64,000 nt of DNA from Marichromatium gracile (GTDB lineage Bacteria; Pseudomonadota; Gammaproteobacteria; Chromatiales; Chromatiaceae). The stretch covers positions 372,001 to 436,000 of the forward strand of contig NZ_SMDC01000002.1 in assembly GCF_004343155.1 (NCBI RefSeq), written 5' to 3'. The notes beneath the pieces were generated by a model. The model saw nothing but the letters and a program-made list of their open reading frames with translations, did no database searches and was not told where the DNA came from. Positions 35,263 to 43,788 of this stretch are shown here, piece by piece. The first letter of the stretch is position 1. Each line of letters begins with the position of its first letter. The translations under genes and the position numbers were made by a program.

Positions 35263-36918
35263 TCAGACCTTGAAGCGCGCCATCATGTGGTGCAGCTGCG
35301 CGGCCAGTTGTGCGACCTGATCGCTGGCCTGCGCGCTCTGCTCGGACCCGCCCAGGGTGGTCTCGATGGAGTGGGCGATGTTGGTGATGTTGCGGTTGAT
35401 CTCCTCGGTCACCGCCGATTGCTGCTCGGCGGCGCTGGCGATCTGGTTGGTCATGTCGCTGATCCGCTCGACCGAGGCGCTGATCGTCTTGAGCGACTGA
35501 CCGGCCTCGCCGGCCTGGGAGACGCTGTCGCGCGCCTTGACGCGCCCGGCGTGCATCGCCTTGACGGCGCTGTCGGCGTTCTGCTGCAGCCGCTCGATCA
35601 TCTCGCGGATCTCCTCGGTGGAGTGACGGGTACGATCGGCCAGGGTGCGGACCTCGTCGGCGACCACCGCGAAGCCACGCCCCTGCTCGCCGGCGCGCGC
35701 CGCCTCGATCGCGGCGTTGAGCGCGAGCAGGTTGGTCTGCTCGGCGATGGCGCGGATCACCTCGAGCACGCGACCGATGTCGTCGCTGTCGGCCGAGAGC
35801 TGGTTGATCACCTCGGCGGCGCCCTCGACGGCCTCGGCCAGCGCGTCGATGGAGTCGACGCTGTGACGCACCACCGCCTCGCCCGAGGTGGCCTCGCGTA
35901 GCGTCGTGCTGACCGCGCGTGCGGTCTCGTTGGCGTTTTGCGCGACGCCCTGCACCGTGGCGGTCATCTGGTTCATGGCGGTGGCGACCTGTTCGCTCTC
36001 GCGTTGCTGCAGCTGGACCTGGTTGCGGCTCTCGCTGCTGTTGGCCGAGAGTTGTTCGGCGGCGCTGGCCAGCTGCGCCGAGGCGGCGTTCACCTCGACG
36101 ATGAGCTGCTGGATCTTGTCGACGAAGGCATTGAAGGCGCGCGCCAGATCGGCCAGTTCGTCGCGTCCCTCGGCCACGAGCCGGTGGGTCAGGTCGCCCT
36201 TGCCGTGGGCGATCTCGTCGAGTCGCCCGGCGACCTGACGGATCGGGGTCGCGGTGAGCTGTGCGAGCACGAAGGCGCCGGTGATGCCGAGGGCGAGGAT
36301 CAGCGCCAGCCCAACCGCGAGTCGGCGTTCGAGCTGATCGACACCGGTGGCGACGATGGCGTCGGTCTGAGCGCGGGGGATGCCGAGGAAGAGGAGACCG
36401 ATCACCCGTCCGGTCTCGTCGGTGAGTGGGTCGTAGACGGTGAGATAGGGTTCGCCGAGGATCTCGGCCTCGCCGATGAAGCGTTTGCCCGCCATCACCG
36501 GGGCGAAGGCCGCGCTGGCCTCGCCCAGCCGGGTGCCGACGGCACGCCGTCCGTCGGCGAGCCGGATGCTGGTGGTGAGGCGGGTGAAGTCGTCGCCCTC
36601 GCGGGCAAACACCGTGGCGAGTACGCCGAGATCCTCGCTGAGTCGGTCGACCAGTTCGAAGCGCTCGCGGATCGCCTCGCCGTCGGCATCGACCAGCACG
36701 CCCGCTTGCATTCGCACATTCCCCCAGGACTGGGCGAGATAGACCTTCGCCGCCTCGAGATCGCCGGCGATCTTCATCGACAGGGTGTGATCGACCAGTT
36801 GCCGGCCCATGGCGGTTGCGCTGTGGGTCGAGATCAGCAGGGCGGCCCCACCGACGAGGATCAATAGCGCGACGGTGAAGGCGATCAATCGCTCACGTAT
36901 CGTCAATTTTCTCCACAT
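35263..36918 (-). CDS. Methyl-accepting chemotaxis protein, single-Cache type
   Basis: A 551-residue chemoreceptor. Two membrane segments (about residues 13-33 and 200-222) bracket a periplasmic sCache_3-like domain with [25 protein letters not shown] domain follows, then the MCP signalling domain with the same [20 protein letters not shown] core as the receptor at 287. It converges with the AEC gene, 22 bp apart. The sensor half differs completely from that of the first receptor. Confidence 0.93.
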   Translation of the reverse strand: MWRKLTIRERLIAFTVALLILVGGAALLISTHSATAMGRQLVDHTLSMKIAGDLEAAKVYLAQSWGNVRMQAGVLVDADGEAIRERFELVDRLSEDLGVLATVFAREGDDFTRLTTSIRLADGRRAVGTRLGEASAAFAPVMAGKRFIGEAEILGEPYLTVYDPLTDETGRVIGLLFLGIPRAQTDAIVATGVDQLERRLAVGLALILALGITGAFVLAQLTATPIRQVAGRLDEIAHGKGDLTHRLVAEGRDELADLARAFNAFVDKIQQLIVEVNAASAQLASAAEQLSANSSESRNQVQLQQRESEQVATAMNQMTATVQGVAQNANETARAVSTTLREATSGEAVVRHSVDSIDALAEAVEGAAEVINQLSADSDDIGRVLEVIRAIAEQTNLLALNAAIEAARAGEQGRGFAVVADEVRTLADRTRHSTEEIREMIERLQQNADSAVKAMHAGRVKARDSVSQAGEAGQSLKTISASVERISDMTNQIASAAEQQSAVTEEINRNITNIAHSIETTLGGSEQSAQASDQVAQLAAQLHHMMARFKV

Positions 36919-37277
36919 GGAACTGCTGTGCCCGATGGTCTGGCGGTGGGAGTTGAGATGGTGGCGTCAAGCCATCAGTCCAATGGGTTTTTACCGCTTC
37001 CGGCCTTTTCCAATCAGGTCGCTAGGGCTTGGGTGCCGTCGGCGGCAGAGGACGATCGTGGCGGCAGGGTGATGGCTCAACGGGGTCTGAACCCCTGAAG
37101 TCGGGTCGTCTCTGCGTGTAATGTGCGGCGGCTTTCGTTGCTCCCGCTCGCCTGCCCCCTTGGGAATGCCTGAATACCGACTATGCTGTGTACGATTACG
37201 GCAGGGTGGGGCATGGAAGGGTGCGCGGTGCGCGCCCCGGGCTGCGACTGGAGGCCGATGTGGCTGGCGATGGTGCG
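36919..37277. other. Divergent promoter region of the chemoreceptor and the six-gene operon
   Basis: About 360 bp between the two start codons. It should contain the promoter of the operon that begins at 37278 and of the chemoreceptor. I found no clear sigma70, sigma28 or sigma54 boxes. Part of the 3' end (from GTG 37188) is open in frame with the operon's first gene, so a longer N-terminus is possible. Confidence 0.4.
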
Positions 37278-38783
37278 ATGCAGTGCAGGTTGGAACTGCC
37301 CCCGATGCTCGAGGCATTGCCGGTGGCTCGTGGCTTCGCCGGCGAGCTGGCGGCGCTGGCCGGTTTCGACTCGAGACGGACCAATGCCATCGAGGTGGCG
37401 GTGGAGGAAGGCGTGGCCGGCGTCCTCGAACGTGCCGCTCCCGACTCCATCGAGCCGCTGGCGCTGGTCGGCGAGCTGACGCCGCTCACCCTCACCCTCA
37501 CCCTCGACGATCGCGAGGCGCCGCCGACGCCGCAGGCCGATCCGCCGTCGCGCGCGGTGCTCGATCGGGTCGACGAGATCGATCTCGATGGTCTGCAGCG
37601 GCAGATGATCCGTGCCGCCGCCGATGTCGCGCAGTGGCAGTCGCGCGGGCGCGAGGGCAATCGGCTGCGGCTGGTCTTCAACCGCCCCGAGGCCGATATC
37701 GTCGCCCGCGCCGATCTCGATGCCCGTCCGCTGGAGCCGTTCGCCGAGTCCGTCGCCCGTGCACCCGAGCAGACCTATACGGTGCGCCGCGCCGCGCGCG
37801 ACGGCGACTGGTACCAGGTTTCGCGGCTGGTCTATCGCGCCTATGGCTATACCCACCCGAGCGATGATCTCTACTACCCGGACCGGCTGTGTGAACTCAA
37901 CCGCGCCGGTCGACTGATCTCGGTGGTGGCGACCGATGCCGCCGACACCGTGGTCGGGCACTATGCGCTCGAACTCGGCGGGCTCGGTCAGCTCGGCGCC
38001 TCGCGCCTCGCCGTGGCCGAGACCGGGATGGCGGTGGTCGACCCCGCGCATCGCGGGCGGCGGCTGATGGAGCGGATGCGCGAGCGGCTCGAAGCCCTCG
38101 CGCGCGAACGCGGGCTGAGCGGGCTGTTCGGCCAGCCGGTGACCACCCATCCCTTCAGTCAGAAGGTCAACGAGCGCTTCGGCGCCCATGTCTGCGCGCT
38201 CTCGCTGGCCTTCCTCGCCGGCAACCTGCGTTTTCGCGCGATGGCCGAGGAGCGCCCGGCGCAGCGCGAGAGCTGTCTGCTCTACTTCAAGCCGCTCGCT
38301 CCGCCGCCCGAGCGGCTGATCCTGCCCCCCACGCACCATCGCGAGATCCTGCTCGAGACCTATGCCGAGAGCGGCATCCCGGCGCGTCTCGGCGAGCCCG
38401 GCGGCAGCGCCGGCGCGAGCCGGTTCGATGCCCATTATCTGAGCGCGCTCGATCTCGGCATGATCCGTCTCGAACGGGTCGGCGACGATGTCGCCGAGGC
38501 GCTGCGCGCGGCGCGCAACGAGCTGTGTCGGCGCGCCGGGGCGCGGGTGCTCTATCTCACCGTGCGCCTGAGCGATCACGGTTGCGCGGCGGCGGTGGCC
38601 GCGGCCGAGCGGCTCGGCTTCTTCTACGGCGGTCTCGCGCCCTGTTTCGACGAGGGCGAGGACGTGCTGCGGCTGCAGTACGTCGACACCGCGCTCGATC
38701 TCGATCGGGTCGAGTTGGTCGCGCCCTTCGCCCGGCGGCTGCTCGACTATGTCGAGCGCGACCGCCGGCGCGTCGAGCGGTAA
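37278..38783 (+). CDS. Degenerate RsbW-like ATPase domain fused to a GNAT acetyltransferase
   Basis: A 501-residue protein from ATG 37278 (531 from GTG 37188). Residues 1 to about 130 match the RsbW/HATPase_c_2 fold (LELPPMLEALPVARGFAGEL; EVAVEEGVAG). The ATP-binding residues look lost: the N-box Asn is Gly, the DxGxPFD box reads DDREAPPTP, and the GGLG box reads DLDGLQ. Residues about 165-335 are a GNAT domain with an acetyl-CoA loop-like VVDPAHRGRRLMERM. The rest (about 340-501) is of uncertain type. It heads the MFS/PaaK/LuxE/LuxC operon (6 bp to the next gene). The start is chosen on domain alignment; no good ribosome-binding site decides. Confidence 0.75.
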   Translation: MQCRLELPPMLEALPVARGFAGELAALAGFDSRRTNAIEVAVEEGVAGVLERAAPDSIEPLALVGELTPLTLTLTLDDREAPPTPQADPPSRAVLDRVDEIDLDGLQRQMIRAAADVAQWQSRGREGNRLRLVFNRPEADIVARADLDARPLEPFAESVARAPEQTYTVRRAARDGDWYQVSRLVYRAYGYTHPSDDLYYPDRLCELNRAGRLISVVATDAADTVVGHYALELGGLGQLGASRLAVAETGMAVVDPAHRGRRLMERMRERLEALARERGLSGLFGQPVTTHPFSQKVNERFGAHVCALSLAFLAGNLRFRAMAEERPAQRESCLLYFKPLAPPPERLILPPTHHREILLETYAESGIPARLGEPGGSAGASRFDAHYLSALDLGMIRLERVGDDVAEALRAARNELCRRAGARVLYLTVRLSDHGCAAAVAAAERLGFFYGGLAPCFDEGEDVLRLQYVDTALDLDRVELVAPFARRLLDYVERDRRRVER

Positions 38784-38789
38784 CGGCCG

Positions 38790-39992
38790 GTGCTCGAGCT
38801 GTTTCGCGCCCATCCCGCCTTCCTGCGCTTCTGGCTGGCGCAGGCGGTCTCCCAGATCGGCGACCGGGTGCACTCGCTGGCGCTGATCTGGCTGGTCTAT
38901 CACTGGTCGGGCTCGGCCTCGGCGGTCGGCGTCATCCTCATCGCCACCTCGCTGCCCGGCATCCTCGTCGCGCCCCTGGCGGGGATGGTCTGCGACCGCT
39001 ACCCGCGCCGTCTGGTGATGATCTGCGCCGATCTGGTCCGCGCCCTGGTGGTCGGCGCGCTCGCCTGGCTGGCCCACGGCGGCGCCCTGGCGCTGCCCGA
39101 GCTGATCGCGGCCACGGTGGTGATCTCGATCGCCTCGGCCTTCTTCAACCCGGCGGCGCTGGCGATGGTGCCGGGGCTGGTCGCGCCCGCGGCGCTGCTG
39201 CGCGCCAATGCCGCCAGCCAGCTGCTGGTGGGGGCGAGCGCGGTCGCCGGACCGCTGTTCGGCAGCGCCCTGATCGCGCTGATCGGGGTCGCCCTGGCGT
39301 TCGCCATCAATGCCGTCTCCTTCCTGCTCTCGGCGCTGTTCATTGCCTCGGTGCGCGAGCCGGCGCGCCGCGTCGCGCCGCGCCTGGGGTTCTGGTCGGA
39401 GCTGCGCGCGGGGCGCGAGGCGCTGCGTCGCGCTCCCTTGATCGGCGCGCTGATGGGGCCGGTGGCGGTGGTCAACTTCTTCTTCGCCGCGGTACCCGTG
39501 GTCACCCCGGTGTTGGCCGAGGGCGTCCATGACGCCGGCGCCGCCGGGTTGGGGCTGCTGATGGCCTGCTTCGGCGCGGGGATGCTCGGCGGCTCGCTGG
39601 CGCTGTCGACGCGGCATCGTCCCGGCGAGCGCCGCGTGGTGCTCGCCGGGTTCCTGGTGATGGCCGGGTGTCTCGTGGTGGTTGCGCTCAGCCCCTGGCT
39701 GGCGCTCGCCGGGGCCGGACTCGTCGGGGTCGGGGTCGGGCTCAGCGCCATCAACATCACCCTCATCACCCTGTTCCAGCGTCTGCTGGAGGATGCCAGC
39801 CGGGGCAAGATCATGGCCCTGGTGACCGCCCTGGCGCTGTCGCTGCAGCCGCTGGCCTATGGCGTGATGGGCGTGGTCACGGATCTCATCCGCCCGGGTG
39901 GGGCCCTGCTGGTCAGCGCGGCGGTGATGCTGCTGATCACGCTCTGGGTTGCCCGGCTGCAAGCCCTCAAGGAGGTGTGCGTTGAATCCTGA
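38790..39992 (+). CDS. MFS transporter, probable exporter
   Basis: A 400-residue major-facilitator protein of the MFS_3 (EntS-like) type with 12 predicted helices. The N-terminal FLRFWLAQAVSQIGDRVHSL and the loop AGMVCDRYPRRLVM are diagnostic. It uses a GTG start 6 bp after the ATPase-GNAT gene and overlaps the next gene by 11 bp. Its place in the operon suggests export of the product, but the substrate is unknown. Confidence 0.88.
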   Translation: MLELFRAHPAFLRFWLAQAVSQIGDRVHSLALIWLVYHWSGSASAVGVILIATSLPGILVAPLAGMVCDRYPRRLVMICADLVRALVVGALAWLAHGGALALPELIAATVVISIASAFFNPAALAMVPGLVAPAALLRANAASQLLVGASAVAGPLFGSALIALIGVALAFAINAVSFLLSALFIASVREPARRVAPRLGFWSELRAGREALRRAPLIGALMGPVAVVNFFFAAVPVVTPVLAEGVHDAGAAGLGLLMACFGAGMLGGSLALSTRHRPGERRVVLAGFLVMAGCLVVVALSPWLALAGAGLVGVGVGLSAINITLITLFQRLLEDASRGKIMALVTALALSLQPLAYGVMGVVTDLIRPGGALLVSAAVMLLITLWVARLQALKEVCVES

Positions 39993-41346
39993 GCAGTTCG
40001 TGCGCGCGGTCCACGACTCGGTGCCGGCCTATCGCCGCTTCCTCGCCGCGGCCGGGTTGAGCGCGCCGGGGGATTGGGCGGCGCTGCCGCTGATGGACAA
40101 GCAGGGCTATCTGCTCGCCTATCCGGTGGAGACGCTCTGTCATGGCGGCAGTCTCGAGGGTTGCCACCTGATCGGCAGTTCCTCGGGGTTCAGCCGCGGC
40201 GGCTCGACCTTTTGGCCCAAGCGCCCGGCCGACGAGGGCGACTATGTCGCCGCCATCGAGCAGATGCTGATCGCGCATCACGGCATCGAGCGCAGGCGCA
40301 CCCTGGTGATGGTCTGTCTCGCCCTCGGTACCTGGATCGGCGGGATGCAGCTGGCCGCGGCCCTGCGCACCCTGGCCGCCAGCGCCCGTCACCCGATCAC
40401 CGTCGCCACCCCGGGGCTCAACCTGCGCGAGGCCGCAGCGCTGTATCAGCGCTTCCATCAGCAGTTCGAGCAGTGTCTGATCCTCACCAACCCGTCGAAC
40501 ATCAATCTGCTCGGCGCCTTGCTGCGCGCGCACTGCCCGGACCTGACCCCGGGCAGCGTCGCCTTCCCGGTGGTCGGCGAGTTCTTCACCGAGCGCTTCC
40601 GCGAGCAGGTGGCGCGCGACTTCGGCCACCCAGTCGAGGCCCCGTTCTGCGTCTGGACCGGCTACGGCTCGGCCGATACCGGGGATCTCGGCGTCGAGAC
40701 CGCCGCGACCATCGCGCTGCGCAAGTGGCTCGCGCCTCGTCCCGAGCGGCTGCGGGCGCTGTTCGGCCGCGCCGAGGCGCCGATGCTGCTCGCGCCCACG
40801 CCCAAGGCGCTGATCGAGATCATCGGCGGCGAGATCGTGGTTACCAAGGACCAGTTGATCCCGTTGGTGCGCTACAACACCCGCGACCAGGGCGGGCTGC
40901 TCGCGCGCGCGCAGCTCGCCGTCGTGGCGGGGCTGCCCGAGGCGCTGCTCGCGGCGCTGCCCGAGCAGCTCCTCTATGTCCACGGTCGGGTCAGCGACGC
41001 GCTGGTGTTCTACGGCACCAACCTGCCGGTGGCGGCGATCGGCGACTTCCTCCTCGGCCTGCCCGAGGCGTTCGGCTACGGCGGCCTGTTCCAGGTGGTG
41101 CGGCGCGAGCGCGCGGGCGTCGCGCGGCTGTTCTTCCGGGTCTTCACCCGCGACGGGGCGGGGCGCGCCGAGGACTACGGCGAGCGCCTGCTCGCCTTCC
41201 TGCGCGAGCACAGCCTCGAGTTCGCGGCCAAGTACGACAACCTCTGCGCCGCCGCCGGCGGGTCGCTGATCGAGGTCGAGCTGCGCGACATCGCCGCTCT
41301 CGACCCGAGCGTCAAGCACCGTTTCATCCTGGACGAGGAGGAGTAG
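39982..41346 (+). CDS. PaaK-like adenylate-forming enzyme (first ligase of the cluster)
   Basis: A 454-residue member of the phenylacetate-CoA ligase/CapK superfamily. The phosphate-binding loop reads SSSGFSRGG (residues 66-74), a variant of the usual SSGTTG. Later features are FCVWTGYGSADTG and a VRYNTRDQGG segment. It lacks the paired cysteines (CxxC, CxCG) of the other three family members here. TTG at 39982 is the only start that fits AAGGAGGT at 39969-39976, and it overlaps the MFS stop. Function is probably adenylation of a carboxylate; the acid is unknown. Confidence 0.8.
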   Translation: MNPEQFVRAVHDSVPAYRRFLAAAGLSAPGDWAALPLMDKQGYLLAYPVETLCHGGSLEGCHLIGSSSGFSRGGSTFWPKRPADEGDYVAAIEQMLIAHHGIERRRTLVMVCLALGTWIGGMQLAAALRTLAASARHPITVATPGLNLREAAALYQRFHQQFEQCLILTNPSNINLLGALLRAHCPDLTPGSVAFPVVGEFFTERFREQVARDFGHPVEAPFCVWTGYGSADTGDLGVETAATIALRKWLAPRPERLRALFGRAEAPMLLAPTPKALIEIIGGEIVVTKDQLIPLVRYNTRDQGGLLARAQLAVVAGLPEALLAALPEQLLYVHGRVSDALVFYGTNLPVAAIGDFLLGLPEAFGYGGLFQVVRRERAGVARLFFRVFTRDGAGRAEDYGERLLAFLREHSLEFAAKYDNLCAAAGGSLIEVELRDIAALDPSVKHRFILDEEE

Positions 41347-41350
41347 CCGC

Positions 41351-42661
41351 ATGTTTCCCTGGATCGAGTCCGCGCACCAGCTCGGACGTGCCCGCGAGAT
41401 CTGGCACGCCGCGCTGGCCGCGCCCTTCTTCGCGGCCAAGTACGCCGGCATGCCGGTGCCGATGGACTGGATGCAGTGGCGCGCGCTGCCGGTGCTGAGC
41501 CGCCAGGAGCTCTACGACAACGCCTGGCCGCGGACCGGAACCATGCTCACCGTGCCGCCCGAGGGGATGATCGTAACCTCGACCGGGGGCACCAGCGGCA
41601 TGGCGCGCTATACCGTGCTCACCCATGCCGAGTGGGATCGCTTCTGCGCCGAACAGGCCCGGGCGCTGGCGCTGATCGGGGTCGGGGCGAAGGACCGGGT
41701 GGCCAACCTGCTGGTCGCCGGCAGTCTGTGGCCGTCCTTCCTCGGCGGTCACGAGATCATCAAGCGCCTCGGCGCGCTGCACCTGCCGATCTCGGCCAAC
41801 ATCCCGGTGGAGACGGTGCTGCGCTTCTGTCGCGAGTTCCAGCCGACGGTGATGCTGAGCCTGCCGACGCTGTTCGTGTTCCTCGCCGACCTGGCGCTGC
41901 GCGACGCCATCCGCTTCCCCGGGCTGCGGCTGATCGCCTATGCCGGCGAGCACATGAGCCCGGCGGTGCGGGCGCATCTGCAGCGCGCCTTCGGCGCCGA
42001 GGTCGAGATCCACGCCCTGGCCTATACCAGCGCCGACGCCGGGCTGATGGGTTATCAGTGTCGCCGCTGCGCGCCCAATGCCTATCACGTGCCGAGCGAC
42101 TTCCAGCTCATCGAGGTCGTCGACATGGAGCGCGGACGGGTCGCTGAGAGCGGCGAGGAGGGCGAGCTGCTGGTGACCAACCTGGCGCGGCGCTCGCAGC
42201 CGATCGTGCGCTATCGCATCGGCGATCGCGGCTGCTATACCGGCGAGCCCTGCGCCTGCGGCGATCGCAACCCGGTGCTGCGCCTGGCCGGGCGCGCCGG
42301 CGACGACTTCAAGCTCGGCGGCGCCTATGTCGCCATGGCGGTGGTCGAGCGGGCGGTGGAGACGGTCGCCGGGCGCGACGGCATCAGCCCCAACTACTGT
42401 CTGCGCATCGCCGACGAGGCCAACCGCATCGCCCTCGAACTGGTGGTCGAGGCCGGCGCCCCGACCGCCGCCGCGCCCCACGCCGAGACCCTGGTCGGCG
42501 CGCTGGAGACGGCCATCCCCGAGCTCGGGGTGGCGCGCGAGCGCGGCTATCTGGCGCGGCTCGAGGCCCGCTTCGTCGCGCTCGGCAGTCTCGAGCGCAG
42601 CCCGGTGACCGGCAAGGTCCGCCATCTGCACGACCTGAGGGTCGAGGAGCCCGCATCATGA
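41351..42661 (+). CDS. PaaK-like adenylate-forming enzyme (second ligase)
   Basis: A 436-residue phenylacetate-CoA ligase-family protein. The phosphate loop is STGGTSGMAR (residues 77-86); then come YAGEHMSPAVR and the signature YTSADAGLMGYQ. A probable zinc site is formed by YQCRRC and EPCACGDRN, and RLAGRAGDDFKLGG ends the core. It starts 4 bp after the first ligase and overlaps the LuxE-like gene by 4 bp. It would activate a carboxylic acid as acyl-AMP, with transfer to CoA or to a protein thiol. Confidence 0.85.
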   Translation: MFPWIESAHQLGRAREIWHAALAAPFFAAKYAGMPVPMDWMQWRALPVLSRQELYDNAWPRTGTMLTVPPEGMIVTSTGGTSGMARYTVLTHAEWDRFCAEQARALALIGVGAKDRVANLLVAGSLWPSFLGGHEIIKRLGALHLPISANIPVETVLRFCREFQPTVMLSLPTLFVFLADLALRDAIRFPGLRLIAYAGEHMSPAVRAHLQRAFGAEVEIHALAYTSADAGLMGYQCRRCAPNAYHVPSDFQLIEVVDMERGRVAESGEEGELLVTNLARRSQPIVRYRIGDRGCYTGEPCACGDRNPVLRLAGRAGDDFKLGGAYVAMAVVERAVETVAGRDGISPNYCLRIADEANRIALELVVEAGAPTAAAPHAETLVGALETAIPELGVARERGYLARLEARFVALGSLERSPVTGKVRHLHDLRVEEPAS

Positions 42662-43776
42662 GCGCGATCGCCTCGCTGGACGCACTGTTCGAACTCGATG
42701 CCTTCGCCGCCGGCGCGGAGGCCGACCGCCGCTTCCTCGCCGCCGTGCGCGAGGTCTGCGCCCACCACATCGCCCACTGTCCGACCTATCGCCGGCTCTG
42801 CGAGCAGGAGGGCTTCGCGCCGGAGCGCCTGACACGCATCGACGATCTCGTCGAGCTGCCCTGGATCATGGTCAACGTCTTCAAGCGCCATCGCCTGCTC
42901 TCGGTGCCCGAGCGCGAGCTGGTGGCCACCTTCACCTCGAGCGGCACCAGCGGTCAGCAGAGCCAGATCGCCTGGGACCAGGGCTCGATGGCGCGTCAGG
43001 ACGCGATGCGCGCGGCGATCGTGCGCGGGCTCGGGCTGGAGTCGAGCGAGCCGGCGAACTATCTGGTGTTCGCCTACGCGCCCGAGGTCGCCGGGGGCAA
43101 GGGCGCGGCCCATGCGCACAGCCGCTATACCGCCTTCGCGCCGGCCGCCGAGCGTTTCTTCGCCATCCACGCCGACGCCGAGGGCGCGGCGGTGTTCCGG
43201 GTCGAGGAGTGTCTGGAGCAGCTCGCGCGCTTCGCCGCGAGCGGACTGGCGCTGCGGGTGATCGGCTTCCCCGCCTTCGCCTGGCGGATGCTGCGCGAGA
43301 TGGCGGCGCGCGAGCTGCGCATCGCCTTCCCGCCCGGCAGCCTGATGATCCTCGCCGGCGGTTGGAAGGCGGCCCAGGACGAGGCGGTGCCGCGCGCGCG
43401 CTTCGCCGCCGTCGCCGCTGAGCACCTTGGCATCCCGCCCGAGGCGCAGCACGACGTCTACGGCTTCGTCGAGCACGGCGTGCCCTACATGACCTGCGAG
43501 GCCGGGCGCTTCCACGTCCCGGTCTATGCCCGCGCGCTCACCCGCCGCCCCGGCGGGCTGGAGCCGCTGGGGCGGGGCGAGCCGGGACTGCTGCAGGTGA
43601 TCTCGCCCTACAACCTGGCGCAGCCGGCGCTGTCGGTGCTCGCCACCGATTACGCGATCGTCGACCAGGGCTGCCCCTGCGGGCGCGGCGGGCACACGCT
43701 CGACATCATCGGGCGCGCCGGCGTCGCCAAGCACCAGGGCTGCGCGATCACCGCCGCCGAGCTGCTCAAGAGCTGA
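42658..43776 (+). CDS. LuxE-like acyl-protein synthetase
   Basis: A 372-residue protein close to LuxE, which in luminous bacteria activates fatty acids and holds them as a Cys thioester for LuxC. Visible are the LuxE-type opening (HIAHCPTYRRLCEQEGF), the AMP loop TSSGTSGQQS (residues 93-102) and the Zn-like GCPCGRGGHT. Cys362 lies 11 residues from the C-terminus, in HQGCAITAAELL, the position of the acylated Cys of LuxE. It overlaps the preceding ligase by 4 bp and is 12 bp before the LuxC fusion. Confidence 0.85.
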   Translation: MSAIASLDALFELDAFAAGAEADRRFLAAVREVCAHHIAHCPTYRRLCEQEGFAPERLTRIDDLVELPWIMVNVFKRHRLLSVPERELVATFTSSGTSGQQSQIAWDQGSMARQDAMRAAIVRGLGLESSEPANYLVFAYAPEVAGGKGAAHAHSRYTAFAPAAERFFAIHADAEGAAVFRVEECLEQLARFAASGLALRVIGFPAFAWRMLREMAARELRIAFPPGSLMILAGGWKAAQDEAVPRARFAAVAAEHLGIPPEAQHDVYGFVEHGVPYMTCEAGRFHVPVYARALTRRPGGLEPLGRGEPGLLQVISPYNLAQPALSVLATDYAIVDQGCPCGRGGHTLDIIGRAGVAKHQGCAITAAELLKS

Positions 43777-43788
43777 GGGAGCCACGCC

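Noticed and set aside
37077-39962. A 961-residue minus-strand open frame.
   Set aside because: Antisense to the ATPase-GNAT and MFS genes; His/Gln/Arg-rich and without domains.
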